Source: an uncultured bacterium (GTDB lineage: Bacteria; Hydrogenedentota; Hydrogenedentia; Hydrogenedentales; CAILVY01). Taken from it: a stretch of DNA of 64,000 nt. The notes below the pieces were generated by a model that was given only the letters and a program-made list of their open reading frames with translations, searched no databases and was not told the origin of the DNA. Positions 1 through 7,954 of this stretch are shown here, in pieces. How positions within the stretch are numbered: position 1 is the first letter of the stretch; every line of letters begins with the position of its first letter. A program made the translations under genes and the position numbers. Where the stretch lies: contig CALEDJ010000007.1 in the NCBI GenBank assembly GCA_937951485.1, forward strand, positions 62,001 to 126,000, in the 5' to 3' direction.

Positions 1-620
1 CGCCGTCCGCGGCGGCGGAACTGGTCGTGCGCGAGCGCGCGGCTTTGGCGGAACAGGTTGGGCTGCTGCATCGCCGCCTGGAGACGGGCTTCCGCCGTCA
101 TCTGGAGCAGGCGCGGCACCGGCTGTCGGCGGCCCGCCGCAGTTTTGTCTTCCAGCGCCCGGAAGAACTTGTGCGGCAACTGCGCCAGACCTGCGACGAA
201 ATGCGCCTGCGGCTGGAGGCGGCACTGGCGAATCAGGCGCGGGCGGCGCACATCCGGCTTGATCGCGCGGCGCGCGGGCTGGCCCTGCTCTCTCCCCGGC
301 GGCAGGCAGCGCATGGGAAGGAACGCCACGCGGCGCTGGCGCAACGACTGCTGCGGGCAGGCGCGATGATTGCGGAGCAAAAGCGGACGGGCTTGCGTCC
401 AGCGTTGGCGCGCCTGGCCGCACTCAACCCCCTGGCGATCCTCAGCAGGGGTTACGCCATTGCATGGAAACTGCCGGAGCGGACCCTGGTGCGCAGCGCC
501 ACGGCGATCGCTCCGGATGATACGATATACATGCGCTTCGGAATCGGGGCGGCCGAGGCATTGGTGCGACGAATAGAGGAAAGCAACGATGGCGCGGACG
601 AAAAAGGAAACGAGTTTTGA
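1..620 (+). CDS. xseA: Exodeoxyribonuclease VII large subunit, C-terminal part
   Basis: This is the C-terminal ~205 residues of the large subunit of exonuclease VII, which degrades single-stranded DNA in the cytoplasm. The reading frame is open from base 3 and already encodes 'PSAAAELVV', the end of the conserved 'TPSAAAE' segment of the catalytic domain, so the start lies upstream of the window. The Arg/Ala/Glu-rich middle is the family's long helical region. The end 'NPLAILSRGYAI' followed by a short beta-rich tail is the typical C-terminus. It overlaps xseB by 32 bases. The GTG at 27 is an internal valine codon, not a start. Confidence 0.93.
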   Translation, partial: PSAAAELVVRERAALAEQVGLLHRRLETGFRRHLEQARHRLSAARRSFVFQRPEELVRQLRQTCDEMRLRLEAALANQARAAHIRLDRAARGLALLSPRRQAAHGKERHAALAQRLLRAGAMIAEQKRTGLRPALARLAALNPLAILSRGYAIAWKLPERTLVRSATAIAPDDTIYMRFGIGAAEALVRRIEESNDGADEKGNEF

Positions 621-936
621 AAAAGATTTGGAGCAGTTGGAGGCGATTGTGGCCGCGCTGGAAGCAGGCGGTCTGTCGCTTGACGAATCGCTCAAAAAAT
701 TCGAGGAAGGGATTCGGCTCGCGCGGGCCTGTGAGAAGGCGCTCCGCGAGGCGGAAAAACGCATCGAAATCCTGACAAGAAACGCCGGGGGCGAACTGGA
801 GGCCAAGCCCTTTGACGAGGAAGAGGCCGCCGAGATGGAAACGGCGGAAACTCCGAGCGGCGCAGCGGACAGGGACACTTCAGAGCCGGAACCGCCGGAG
901 CCGGAAGAGGAAGAAGAGGGAGAACTGTTGTTTTGA
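589..936 (+). CDS. xseB: Exodeoxyribonuclease VII small subunit
   Basis: This is the small subunit that joins XseA to form exonuclease VII. Residues ~8-70 carry the family signature: 'FEKDLEQLEAIVAALE', 'LSLDESLKKFEEGIRLA' and a closing helix. At 115 residues it is longer than the usual ~75-80 because of an acidic tail (residues ~78-115, rich in Glu with Pro/Ser/Thr) that is probably disordered. The ATG is preceded by GAGGAAAG. The gene starts inside the end of xseA and its TGA stop overlaps the TTG start of ispA, so the three genes are probably translationally coupled. Confidence 0.95.
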   Translation: MARTKKETSFEKDLEQLEAIVAALEAGGLSLDESLKKFEEGIRLARACEKALREAEKRIEILTRNAGGELEAKPFDEEEAAEMETAETPSGAADRDTSEPEPPEPEEEEEGELLF

Positions 937-1799
937 AAAAGGTGGCACTATATCTGCAGGACAAAGCGCGGCGCACCGAACAGGCGATGGAACAATGCAT
1001 CGCGGAGTGGGGGACTGAACCGGCAAGACTGATCGAAGCGATTCGTTACAGTCTCTTTGCCCCCGCCAAACGCTTGCGGCCGGCGCTGGCCTTGGGGGCG
1101 GCGGAAATCGTCTGTGGCGATGATACGCCTGCACTTCCCGCGGCCTGCGCCCTGGAAATGATCCACACCTACTCGCTCATCCACGACGATCTCCCCGCGA
1201 TGGACAACGACGATCTTCGGCGGGGACGTCCGACTTCGCATAAAGTCTTCGGCGAAGCGACAGCCATGCTCGCGGGCGACACCCTGTTGACCATGGCATT
1301 CGACGCGGCGGCCCAATCCGGGGACATCCGCATCATCCGGGAACTGGCACAGGCCGCGGGGGTCGGCGGCATGGCCGGCGGACAGTTCTACGACATCGAA
1401 GCGGAAAAACGCATGGTCACATTGGAGGAATTGCGGCGGATTCACGCATTCAAGACCGGCGCACTGATCCGCGCTTCGGTGCGTTGCGGCGCAATGCTTG
1501 CAGGCGCGGACGCCGTCGCGCTGGAAGCACTGACCCGTTACGGCGAGCAGGTCGGACTCGCATTCCAGATTGCCGATGACATCCTGAATGTGACCGGGAC
1601 GCAGGAGGCCACAGGCAAACCGGTCGGCAGCGACGCATCGCGGGAGAAGTCAACTTACCCTGGCCTGCTCGGACTGGAGCGCGCGCGGGAACTTGCGGAA
1701 GAGGCGGTCGCCGCCGCCACAACGGCGCTGGAACGCTTCGGCGAAGAAGCGGATATGTTTCGTCTGCTCGCACGGTTCATTGTGGAGCGGGACCGATAA
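933..1799 (+). CDS. ispA: Farnesyl diphosphate synthase (short-chain polyprenyl synthase)
   Basis: Condenses IPP with DMAPP/GPP to make farnesyl diphosphate. The first Asp-rich motif is at residues ~85-94 ('YSLIHDDLPAMDNDD'), with the two-residue insertion of bacterial FPP synthases and a Tyr five residues upstream that fits a C15 product. The second Asp-rich motif is 'FQIADDILNV' (~212). The 288-residue length is normal. Translation starts at TTG 933, which overlaps the xseB stop and follows purine-rich AGGGAG. The xseA-xseB-ispA order is common, with dxs usually next; here a repeat array follows and dxs is absent from the window. Confidence 0.95.
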   Translation: MKKVALYLQDKARRTEQAMEQCIAEWGTEPARLIEAIRYSLFAPAKRLRPALALGAAEIVCGDDTPALPAACALEMIHTYSLIHDDLPAMDNDDLRRGRPTSHKVFGEATAMLAGDTLLTMAFDAAAQSGDIRIIRELAQAAGVGGMAGGQFYDIEAEKRMVTLEELRRIHAFKTGALIRASVRCGAMLAGADAVALEALTRYGEQVGLAFQIADDILNVTGTQEATGKPVGSDASREKSTYPGLLGLERARELAEEAVAAATTALERFGEEADMFRLLARFIVERDR

Positions 1800-1860
1800 A
1801 AAAAAACGCCGGATCACGATGCAGTGGCGGGAGTGGTACGAGATCGGCGGTGCGGCCGGG

Positions 1861-1950
1861 TCGGACAGGTCGGACAAATCGGACGGATTGGACGGATTGG
1901 AGGGATCGGACAGATTGGACGGATTGGGCGGATTGGGCGGATTGGACCTC
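1861..1950. repeat. 9-base direct repeat array (10 units)
   Basis: Ten consecutive 9-base units of the type TCGGACAGG / TTGGACGGA / TTGGGCGGA run without interruption. Period 9 keeps any reading frame open, which produces spurious Gly/Asp/Leu tripeptide ORFs. The array lies downstream of ispA and just before a double hairpin. A related purine-rich array lies at 22227-22379, and solo units occur near 6893, 50370 and 61411. Confidence 0.9.
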
Positions 1951-2000
1951 GTGACACCGCTCCCGCGGTGTCACGCAATACCGCGCCGCTCCTGCGGCGC
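1951..2000. repeat. Double hairpin repeat, copy 1
   Basis: There are two adjacent perfect dyads: GTGACACCGC/GCGGTGTCAC at 1951-1974 with loop TCCC, and GCGCCGC/GCGGCGC at 1983-2000 with loop TCCT. The reverse complement has the same order and AGGA-type loops as the copies at 30593-30642 and 34923-34971. It sits between ispA and the GH20-like gene and may also end ispA transcription. Confidence 0.85.
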
Positions 2001-2032
2001 AACCACATGATACCTGCCATGGAGACAACATC

Positions 2033-4846
2033 ATGGGTTCAGTGGCTTTATTGATGGCATGCGCGCTGTTGGCGCAGGCGCCCGCCTCGCAGCAGAGCGA
2101 TGTGCGCGCAGGGCGCTATTTCTTTGTGGAACCCGACACGCCTGTCGTGATTGCGGACGACGCCGGGGAATCCATCCGCGACATGGCGGCGGCCATCGCA
2201 GAAGCCGTGGGCCAGCCCATGCCTGTCATGCACGACACCGAAGCGCCGCGACGGGGCAATGTTATTCTCGTCGGAGAGGCAGGACGCCACCGCGCGCTGG
2301 ATGCGGCCCTGTCCGCTCGACAGACCCGGCGCCTGCTATCCTTGAATGACGGCGCATACCTCCTGCAAATCGCGCGGCGGCGCGTGCTGGTGGCGGGCAA
2401 AGACGCGGAAGGTGTGTTTCGCGGCATGACGCTGCTGACGCAGATCGCGCGGTCGCATCGCCTCTCCTGGCCGCAATTGGACATCTTCGACTGGCCGGAT
2501 TTCGCCCTGCGCGGCATCGTGGCGCGCGGCCCGCTGACCACGGGCGAACTGCAAACCCTCGCGGAGTGGCGCTGCAACCTCGTCATCTTCGACAGTGATG
2601 ATTTTCACGACATGAGCGACGCGCGCGCTGCCGGGTGGCGACGGGTTTTCGAGGACGCGCGCCGCATGCACATCGAACCTGTGCCCATGTTCCGCGTGTT
2701 CAGCGGCGCGCAGCGCCTGCTCGCGGCGGAACCATTCGCGGCGGAAGGCCGCGCCGTCACCGACCTCATCACGTTTCGCGGCGAGGAATGGGCCGCGCTG
2801 TCCCAGCCCAACGTGCTCGCAACGGAAACCCACCCGATTCGCGTGGAGATTGCGCGAGGCTTTCCCGCCACCCCTGGAAGGGACTACGAAATCGCGCCCG
2901 GCCGCACCGACGCGCCTTATGACGCGATGAACCCTCCGTGGCGCATCCGCCGTATTGCCGGCGGCGACATCCTGGACGGGGCCACCGCACGGGTAACCTA
3001 CAGTTATGCCCCGCCGGACTCTTCCGCGCTCTGCCCGTACGCCTTGGAAGCGGAACAGGTGCTCCGCACGCGCCTGGCTGCACTGGTGGAACAACTCAAA
3101 CCGAATTACGTCCACATCGGCGGCGACACCATTGCGCGCATCAACCAGGACTTGCGGTGTACGGACAGAATGCGCGATATAACCGAGGTCTTCGCTGACG
3201 CTGTTGCGGTCTGCAATCTTGTCTTGAAGGAAATTCACCCCAATTTGCGGGTCATGCTCTGGGCGGACGCCATCACCCCCTGGCAGGACGCGCCGTTATA
3301 TGGTCTTGAAAGGACCCTGCCTGCGCTGCCGGGTGACGCGGTTATCGGCGTGCAATTCCGCCCCGCCCCGGGCGGCAATCCGCATCGCGGCTTCGAGGAA
3401 ACCATCGCGTGGGCCAAAACGACGGGACGGCCCTGCATAGCCGTCGCGGAAGGATCGCCCGCGCTGGCCTATGCCGTGGCGCGTCATGCGGGACAGACTG
3501 CTTCCCCCTTCCACGGGATTGCCGTCGCAACAGCCGTAAACACCGATGTTTTTCAGGCAGGCATGCACAAAGCCTGGTCGTTATCCTCGCCCATCCTGAC
3601 GTGGCCGGAATGTTTGAATGAATACTTCCATGCGACCGCATGGGCGCCATCGGAACCGGAGCAAATCAGCATTATCGCCGACCATATTAACCAACGCGCC
3701 CTGGAAGGATACGACCCCGCGACGCAACGCCGCGATTTCGCGGGCGCTCTGGACGCATTCCGGCGCGTCCTTTCCAAGCGCGACGAAGACCTTTTGTCCG
3801 CCGAACAACTGCACTCCCTCGGCGTCGCGAGCCTGACGCTTAACCCGCTGGATATCCCGTCCGCGAAAGATGATTCGCCCGCCGCGCGTTTCCGCGCACT
3901 GGTCCCTCCCTACCGGCCTGTCGCCGTACCGCCCGACCACCGGGTTTTTCCGGTTCCCGCCGATCCGATTTGGGACGGCACGGCCGGACGCCGCGAATTG
4001 CTGTTTGATTTGCTGGGGCATGTCGGGCCGGTGTGCCGTCTGGACGCTGCCGTCGCCGCGTCGAAACTGATCCTCGATTGCAGCGATGACGACCGCGTGT
4101 ACACGCCACTCGGCGTCTGGACGCCGAACGCGCCTGCAAGGCACTGTGATCCTGTCCTGCTGCCGCAGAAGCCGCGCGCGGCGCGTTACTACCGCGTTAT
4201 CGCCGATGGCACGCCGCCGGCGGCGAAAGCCGCCACCGATGCGCGTGTCTTTGCATTGAAAGGCCCTGCGGTCGCGATGTGTCCCTACACGCCTGAAGCG
4301 CCCGTACCTGGCCCGCCCCTGGCGGCGCCCGTCTGGCAGCGCGCGCCGCAGGCAACGGGGTTTCTCAGCGAGGACCGCCGCGCCTTCGCCGTTGTCCCCA
4401 CGGAAGTCTATCTCTGTCGCAGCCGAACGCATCTCTATGTCGGCGTCGCCGCCGCAGACTCCGATGCCGCGATGATGGCGGCGGGCTTTGTCGGGCGCGA
4501 CGCGCCGTTGTGGATGGAGGAAAGTTTCGAGATGCTGGTCGTGCCGGGGGCGGACGCGTTGCCGGTGCGCCTGCTGGTGAATCCGCTGGGCGCGCAATTT
4601 GACAGCCTCGGCGGCGATGCGGGCTGGCAGGGCGTCTGGGAAGTTCATGCAACGCGCTACGACACAGGATGGGCGGCGCTCTTGTCCATTCCCTTTGAGA
4701 CTTTGGGCAAACGCCCGGAACGCGGCGAAACCTGGCGCGTCAATTTCCAGCGACACCACCGCAGTGTGCACACCGAATCAAGCGTTTGGGCCTTTGACTA
4801 CGACGACCCCCATCGGGTTCAATTCGGCGCGCTGCGTTTCGAGTGA
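2033..4846 (+). CDS. GH20-like glycosidase with C-terminal CBM9-like domain, secreted
   Basis: This is a 937-residue protein with a signal peptide (residues ~1-20). Residues ~30-140 resemble the GH20 N-terminal domain, ending in the typical 'EGVFRGMTLLTQIA' and 'WPQLDIFDWPDFALRGI' segments. A TIM-barrel region follows to ~540 and includes 'YVHIGGDTIARI'. Residues ~750-937 look like a family 9 carbohydrate-binding (DOMON-like) domain ('RSRTHLYVGVAA', 'WMEESFEMLV'). In GH20 hexosaminidases the conserved pair is Asp-Glu (HIGGDE); here it is Asp365-Thr366, so the general acid is missing. Activity is therefore uncertain; it may be a binding protein or have another mechanism. ATG 2033 follows GGAG at 2021. 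The 3' end overlaps the convergent gene by 28 bases. Confidence 0.7.
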   Translation: MGSVALLMACALLAQAPASQQSDVRAGRYFFVEPDTPVVIADDAGESIRDMAAAIAEAVGQPMPVMHDTEAPRRGNVILVGEAGRHRALDAALSARQTRRLLSLNDGAYLLQIARRRVLVAGKDAEGVFRGMTLLTQIARSHRLSWPQLDIFDWPDFALRGIVARGPLTTGELQTLAEWRCNLVIFDSDDFHDMSDARAAGWRRVFEDARRMHIEPVPMFRVFSGAQRLLAAEPFAAEGRAVTDLITFRGEEWAALSQPNVLATETHPIRVEIARGFPATPGRDYEIAPGRTDAPYDAMNPPWRIRRIAGGDILDGATARVTYSYAPPDSSALCPYALEAEQVLRTRLAALVEQLKPNYVHIGGDTIARINQDLRCTDRMRDITEVFADAVAVCNLVLKEIHPNLRVMLWADAITPWQDAPLYGLERTLPALPGDAVIGVQFRPAPGGNPHRGFEETIAWAKTTGRPCIAVAEGSPALAYAVARHAGQTASPFHGIAVATAVNTDVFQAGMHKAWSLSSPILTWPECLNEYFHATAWAPSEPEQISIIADHINQRALEGYDPATQRRDFAGALDAFRRVLSKRDEDLLSAEQLHSLGVASLTLNPLDIPSAKDDSPAARFRALVPPYRPVAVPPDHRVFPVPADPIWDGTAGRRELLFDLLGHVGPVCRLDAAVAASKLILDCSDDDRVYTPLGVWTPNAPARHCDPVLLPQKPRAARYYRVIADGTPPAAKAATDARVFALKGPAVAMCPYTPEAPVPGPPLAAPVWQRAPQATGFLSEDRRAFAVVPTEVYLCRSRTHLYVGVAAADSDAAMMAAGFVGRDAPLWMEESFEMLVVPGADALPVRLLVNPLGAQFDSLGGDAGWQGVWEVHATRYDTGWAALLSIPFETLGKRPERGETWRVNFQRHHRSVHTESSVWAFDYDDPHRVQFGALRFE

Positions 4847-5622
4847 TTCCCCGGCAGTTCGTTGGGCAGCACGAGCATGAACCACACCAGGAACGCAAAG
4901 AACGTGTAAATCACCACGTTTTCCCACAACGGGAACGAATACCTCGTGTTCAGCGCCTCGGACCATGAACTCCCAATGCGCACGCCGCTTGCGGCGGCAG
5001 CCGCCTTCATGTCGGCGTAGATGAATTCCCAGGAAATCAGATAATACGCCGCAATACCCGTCACTGTCCCCCAGAACAGATACGGCCCGGTGAATTTCCG
5101 GTGTTGAAAAATACTGTCACCCCTGCAAAAAAGGAGGTCCTTGAGCAGCAGTGCGCCGTGCCAGAGAATGCCCAGGATGAACCCGGCGGCGACGGCGACC
5201 GCGGCCTTCTCGTGTATCTCCGTCCACTCCCAGTTGCCGATCACCGTGCCGCGCGCGTCGGGGAAGATGGCGATCAGCACGATGCCCACGCACCCCACCA
5301 GAAACAGTCCCGCGCCCACCCGCGCGCCCCACTTTGAGATTGTTGCGAAGCGGCGATGGGCATACAGCACCAGCGGCACATTCGCCGTCCCCCAGAATGT
5401 CATCGCGATGGAGAATATCCACCACCACCTCGGACTGTGCTTGCTTTCAAAACTGCCCAGGAAACTGAAGGTGTGGGTCATGATGGAATAGCGGTTCTCG
5501 CGGGGATAGAGCATCCAGGCGATGAATATCAGCCCCCAGAACACCAGCGCTTCAATGAGCACGTAGCGCCGCAGTATGCGCGGCGTGAAATCGCCTTTGA
5601 GCACAGAATACAGGGAAGACAT
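4819..5622 (-). CDS. Six-helix membrane protein of unknown function (DUF998-like?)
   Basis: A 267-residue integral membrane protein with about six hydrophobic helices, near residues 21-40, 67-88, 100-120, 140-160, 180-202 and 235-255. Short loops carry 'YSIMTHTFSFLGS' and 'IFPDARGTVIGNWEWTEIHEKAA'. The His/Phe pattern after the first helix recalls DUF998-type proteins, but I cannot be sure of the family. No Shine-Dalgarno sequence precedes the ATG; TATATT lies about 11 bases upstream, so the mRNA may be leaderless. Its 3' end overlaps the convergent GH20-like gene by 28 bases. Confidence 0.7.
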   Translation of the reverse strand: MSSLYSVLKGDFTPRILRRYVLIEALVFWGLIFIAWMLYPRENRYSIMTHTFSFLGSFESKHSPRWWWIFSIAMTFWGTANVPLVLYAHRRFATISKWGARVGAGLFLVGCVGIVLIAIFPDARGTVIGNWEWTEIHEKAAVAVAAGFILGILWHGALLLKDLLFCRGDSIFQHRKFTGPYLFWGTVTGIAAYYLISWEFIYADMKAAAAASGVRIGSSWSEALNTRYSFPLWENVVIYTFFAFLVWFMLVLPNELPGNHSKRSAPN

Positions 5623-5851
5623 GATTGAATATACACCTTTTAGTTACATTTTAACCGAGTGGCGAACAGCGGGAAATGTTGTGTTTTTTCCACATCCCCC
5701 GGCGCTTCGCGCCACGACAATCCATGCCATTCCGCTAAAGTGTTACACCTTTTATTGTTTGCGGCATGCAGGTAATGCCCCGTGGAAACTCATGGGAACC
5801 GGGACCGCAACGGGGCTGCACGCGGCGCGGCGACTTTCAGCATAGCCGCCA

Positions 5852-6832
5852 TCAAGGGTTGAGCAGGCGCACGATTTCCGGGTCATTCAGGTTTTCCTGC
5901 GTCACCACCGTCACGCCGGTGTCAATGCGCTTTTCCACGGGCTTCCCTTCCAAGGCATCCAGCGCCGCTCTTACGCCTACATAGCCCATCTTGAAGGGAT
6001 TCTGGACGATCAGCGCCTGGATTACGCCCTCCTTCAGTGCGGCGATTTCATCTTCGGAAGCGTCGAAGGCAACGAGTTTTACGACGCCCGCCTTGCCGGC
6101 GGTGCGCACGGCCTGGGCCGCGCCGATGGCGGCGGCCTCGTTCGCCGCGAAGATGCCGCGCAGGTCGGGGTTGGCATTCATCATGTCCTGGGTGACGTCC
6201 ATGGCCTTCGCCACATCGCTCATGCAGTACTGGGTCGCCACCAACGTGATATTGGGATACCCTGCGATGCCTTCCTTGAAGCCGCGCTCGCGCATTTCCG
6301 AGGTGGCCGCGCCGGGCACGAAGGGGATCAGACCCACCGGGCCTTCCTCGCCGATGAGTCGGGCAAGCACATCGGCGGCCATCCGCGCCCCGGCGATGTT
6401 GTCGGTCGCCACGAAGGACAGCGGCAAATCAGACTGGACGCCGGAATCAATCGTGATCACCGGCATGTTCATGTTCACCGCGCGCTGAATCGTCGGCACA
6501 AGCGCGTTCTCATCACACGCCGCGAGCACCAGCGCGCTGACACGCCGGTTGATCATATCGCGCACGATGTTGATCTGCTTCTCGATTTCGGTTTCCTTGG
6601 CCGGCCCCTGCCATATGATTTGCGCGCCGAATTCTTTGCCCGCCGCTTCCGCGCCGGCCCTGACCGTGAGCCAGAATTGATGCGCCATGCCCTTGGGAAT
6701 GACCGCGATTTCGATTTGCCCGCTCCTGGTCGAGGTGGCCTGGTCCGGGGCCGCGCTCTGTTTGCCGCACCCCGTCAGTAACAGAACAACCATGGCCAAA
6801 GACGCTGCCTTTGCGATACTGATCGGTTTCAT
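5852..6832 (-). CDS. Periplasmic sugar-binding lipoprotein, RbsB type
   Basis: A 326-residue substrate-binding protein of the ribose/xylose/autoinducer-2 (Peripla_BP_4) type. The N-terminus is a lipoprotein signal with lipobox 'LLLTGC' (Cys22). The mature part begins 'EIAVIPKGMAHQFWLTVRAG' and contains 'GPAKETEIEKQINIVRDMI', 'VITIDSGV' and 'GIFAANEAAAIGAAQAVRTAG', all typical of the two-lobed fold. The start at 6832 is chosen for AGGAG nine bases upstream and because the signal peptide begins there; the longer open frame has no support. No permease or ATPase gene is adjacent, so its transporter must be elsewhere, or it may serve a sensor. Ligand unknown. Confidence 0.88.
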   Translation of the reverse strand: MKPISIAKAASLAMVVLLLTGCGKQSAAPDQATSTRSGQIEIAVIPKGMAHQFWLTVRAGAEAAGKEFGAQIIWQGPAKETEIEKQINIVRDMINRRVSALVLAACDENALVPTIQRAVNMNMPVITIDSGVQSDLPLSFVATDNIAGARMAADVLARLIGEEGPVGLIPFVPGAATSEMRERGFKEGIAGYPNITLVATQYCMSDVAKAMDVTQDMMNANPDLRGIFAANEAAAIGAAQAVRTAGKAGVVKLVAFDASEDEIAALKEGVIQALIVQNPFKMGYVGVRAALDALEGKPVEKRIDTGVTVVTQENLNDPEIVRLLNP

Positions 6833-6892
6833 GGAATGACTCCTCGTTGCTGGTTTGCTCTTTCCCAGACCATCCGCATCATCCGGGGCGTT

Positions 6893-6919
6893 ATGTCGGA
6901 CGTGTCGGACATGTTGAAT
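6893..6919. repeat. Solo copy of the 9-base repeat
   Basis: Three 9-base units (ATGTCGGAC, GTGTCGGAC, ATGTTGAAT) lie between the sugar-binding lipoprotein gene and the GspB-like gene. They match the unit family of the 1861-1950 array. Confidence 0.6.
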
Positions 6920-6969
6920 GCTTTGTTCAGTCAGCGGACACGCGGAGCAGGACAATGCCCGTCTTGTCC

Positions 6970-7899
6970 TCAATGTTGCACATAGAAACGTTCGCCGGTA
7001 TCCACAATTTCGATCCCGATGCCGTGTGCTTTCACTTCGATGAGCCGGGCGCGGGTGCCCGGGATGATTTCGCCGATATAGACCTTGTTCAGGTTGATGA
7101 TGGCCAGCCCGTGGGGACGGTTCTCGCTCGTTTCGCGCAATACGTTCAGTTTCAGGTTCTCCAGCCCGAATCGCGCCCGGTCCGAGGAACGAAGGATCGG
7201 CAGTTCTCTCAGGTTCACCGGGGGCGGCGCTGTGGTCCGCGCCACGGTGCTCGTAGTGGACGGAGCGGATGCTGCGGGCGCCGGCGGTTTGGGCGCAGCA
7301 GGCGGCGCAGAAGGCGCAGGCGTTGGGGGTTGTGGGGCCGCAGGCGGCTGGGTAGATGCAGTTTGCGCCGCAGGCGGAGACGCAGCGGCAGGCTCAGACG
7401 CGGGCGTCATCGCCGCAACCATTTCCGGCGCTGGCGGTGGTGGGGCTTGCGCTGGCGGTGCTGGGGCTTGCGCAGGGGGCGCTGGCGCAGGTTCGGTCGG
7501 CGCCGATACGGGTTGCATCGGTGCGGGCGCGGGCGGTTCAGCGATGATCGGTTCCGGGGCGGGTGCCGCCGGCTCCACCACCGCTTCAGGCATTATCGGC
7601 GCGGCGGGGCTGGTGGTCGGTGCAGGGGCGATTGTTATCACGGGCGGATTCGATGTTACGGCGGTGCGCGTCAGCGCGACTGATACCGTCACCGAAACAG
7701 CGACGAGAAGGACGGCAAAGGCCAGCCCCCCCAAAGCAATCTGCATGGGCGAGAGCCGCAGCACGGCATCCCGGGCGGGTGCGGTCAGGACTTCCTCGGC
7801 GCGTTCCGCCTCGAAGGGTTCGTCCGACGCATCCACTTCCGTCTGCTTTGCCGCCTTTTCGGCTTCCAGTTTCTTCAATGCATCGAGGATGGAACTCAT
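6970..7899 (-). CDS. gspB: GspB-like type II secretion assembly protein
   Basis: A 309-residue bitopic inner-membrane protein. It opens with 'MSSILDALKKLE', the cytoplasmic signature of GspB/ExeB-type proteins. A transmembrane helix lies at ~50-75, followed by a long Ala/Pro-rich spacer (~85-225) suited to crossing the peptidoglycan. The C-terminal T2SSB-like domain (~230-309) contains 'LRELPILRSS' and 'NLNKVYIGEIIPGTRARL'. The start at 7899 is chosen because the conserved N-terminus begins there. It lies 55 bases downstream of the GspA/ExeA-like ATPase gene. In Aeromonas ExeA/ExeB place the secretin across the cell wall; the same role is inferred here. No other T2SS gene is in the window. 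Confidence 0.82.
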   Translation of the reverse strand: MSSILDALKKLEAEKAAKQTEVDASDEPFEAERAEEVLTAPARDAVLRLSPMQIALGGLAFAVLLVAVSVTVSVALTRTAVTSNPPVITIAPAPTTSPAAPIMPEAVVEPAAPAPEPIIAEPPAPAPMQPVSAPTEPAPAPPAQAPAPPAQAPPPPAPEMVAAMTPASEPAAASPPAAQTASTQPPAAPQPPTPAPSAPPAAPKPPAPAASAPSTTSTVARTTAPPPVNLRELPILRSSDRARFGLENLKLNVLRETSENRPHGLAIINLNKVYIGEIIPGTRARLIEVKAHGIGIEIVDTGERFYVQH

Positions 7900-7954
7900 C
7901 CGCGCTTCTCCACCTGGGGCGTCTGATTGTACCGCTGTTCTGCGTCCTGTTCCA

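Noticed and set aside
5623-5845. Plus-strand short frames in the spacer after the membrane protein gene
   Set aside because: No ribosome site, odd composition and no homologous pattern.
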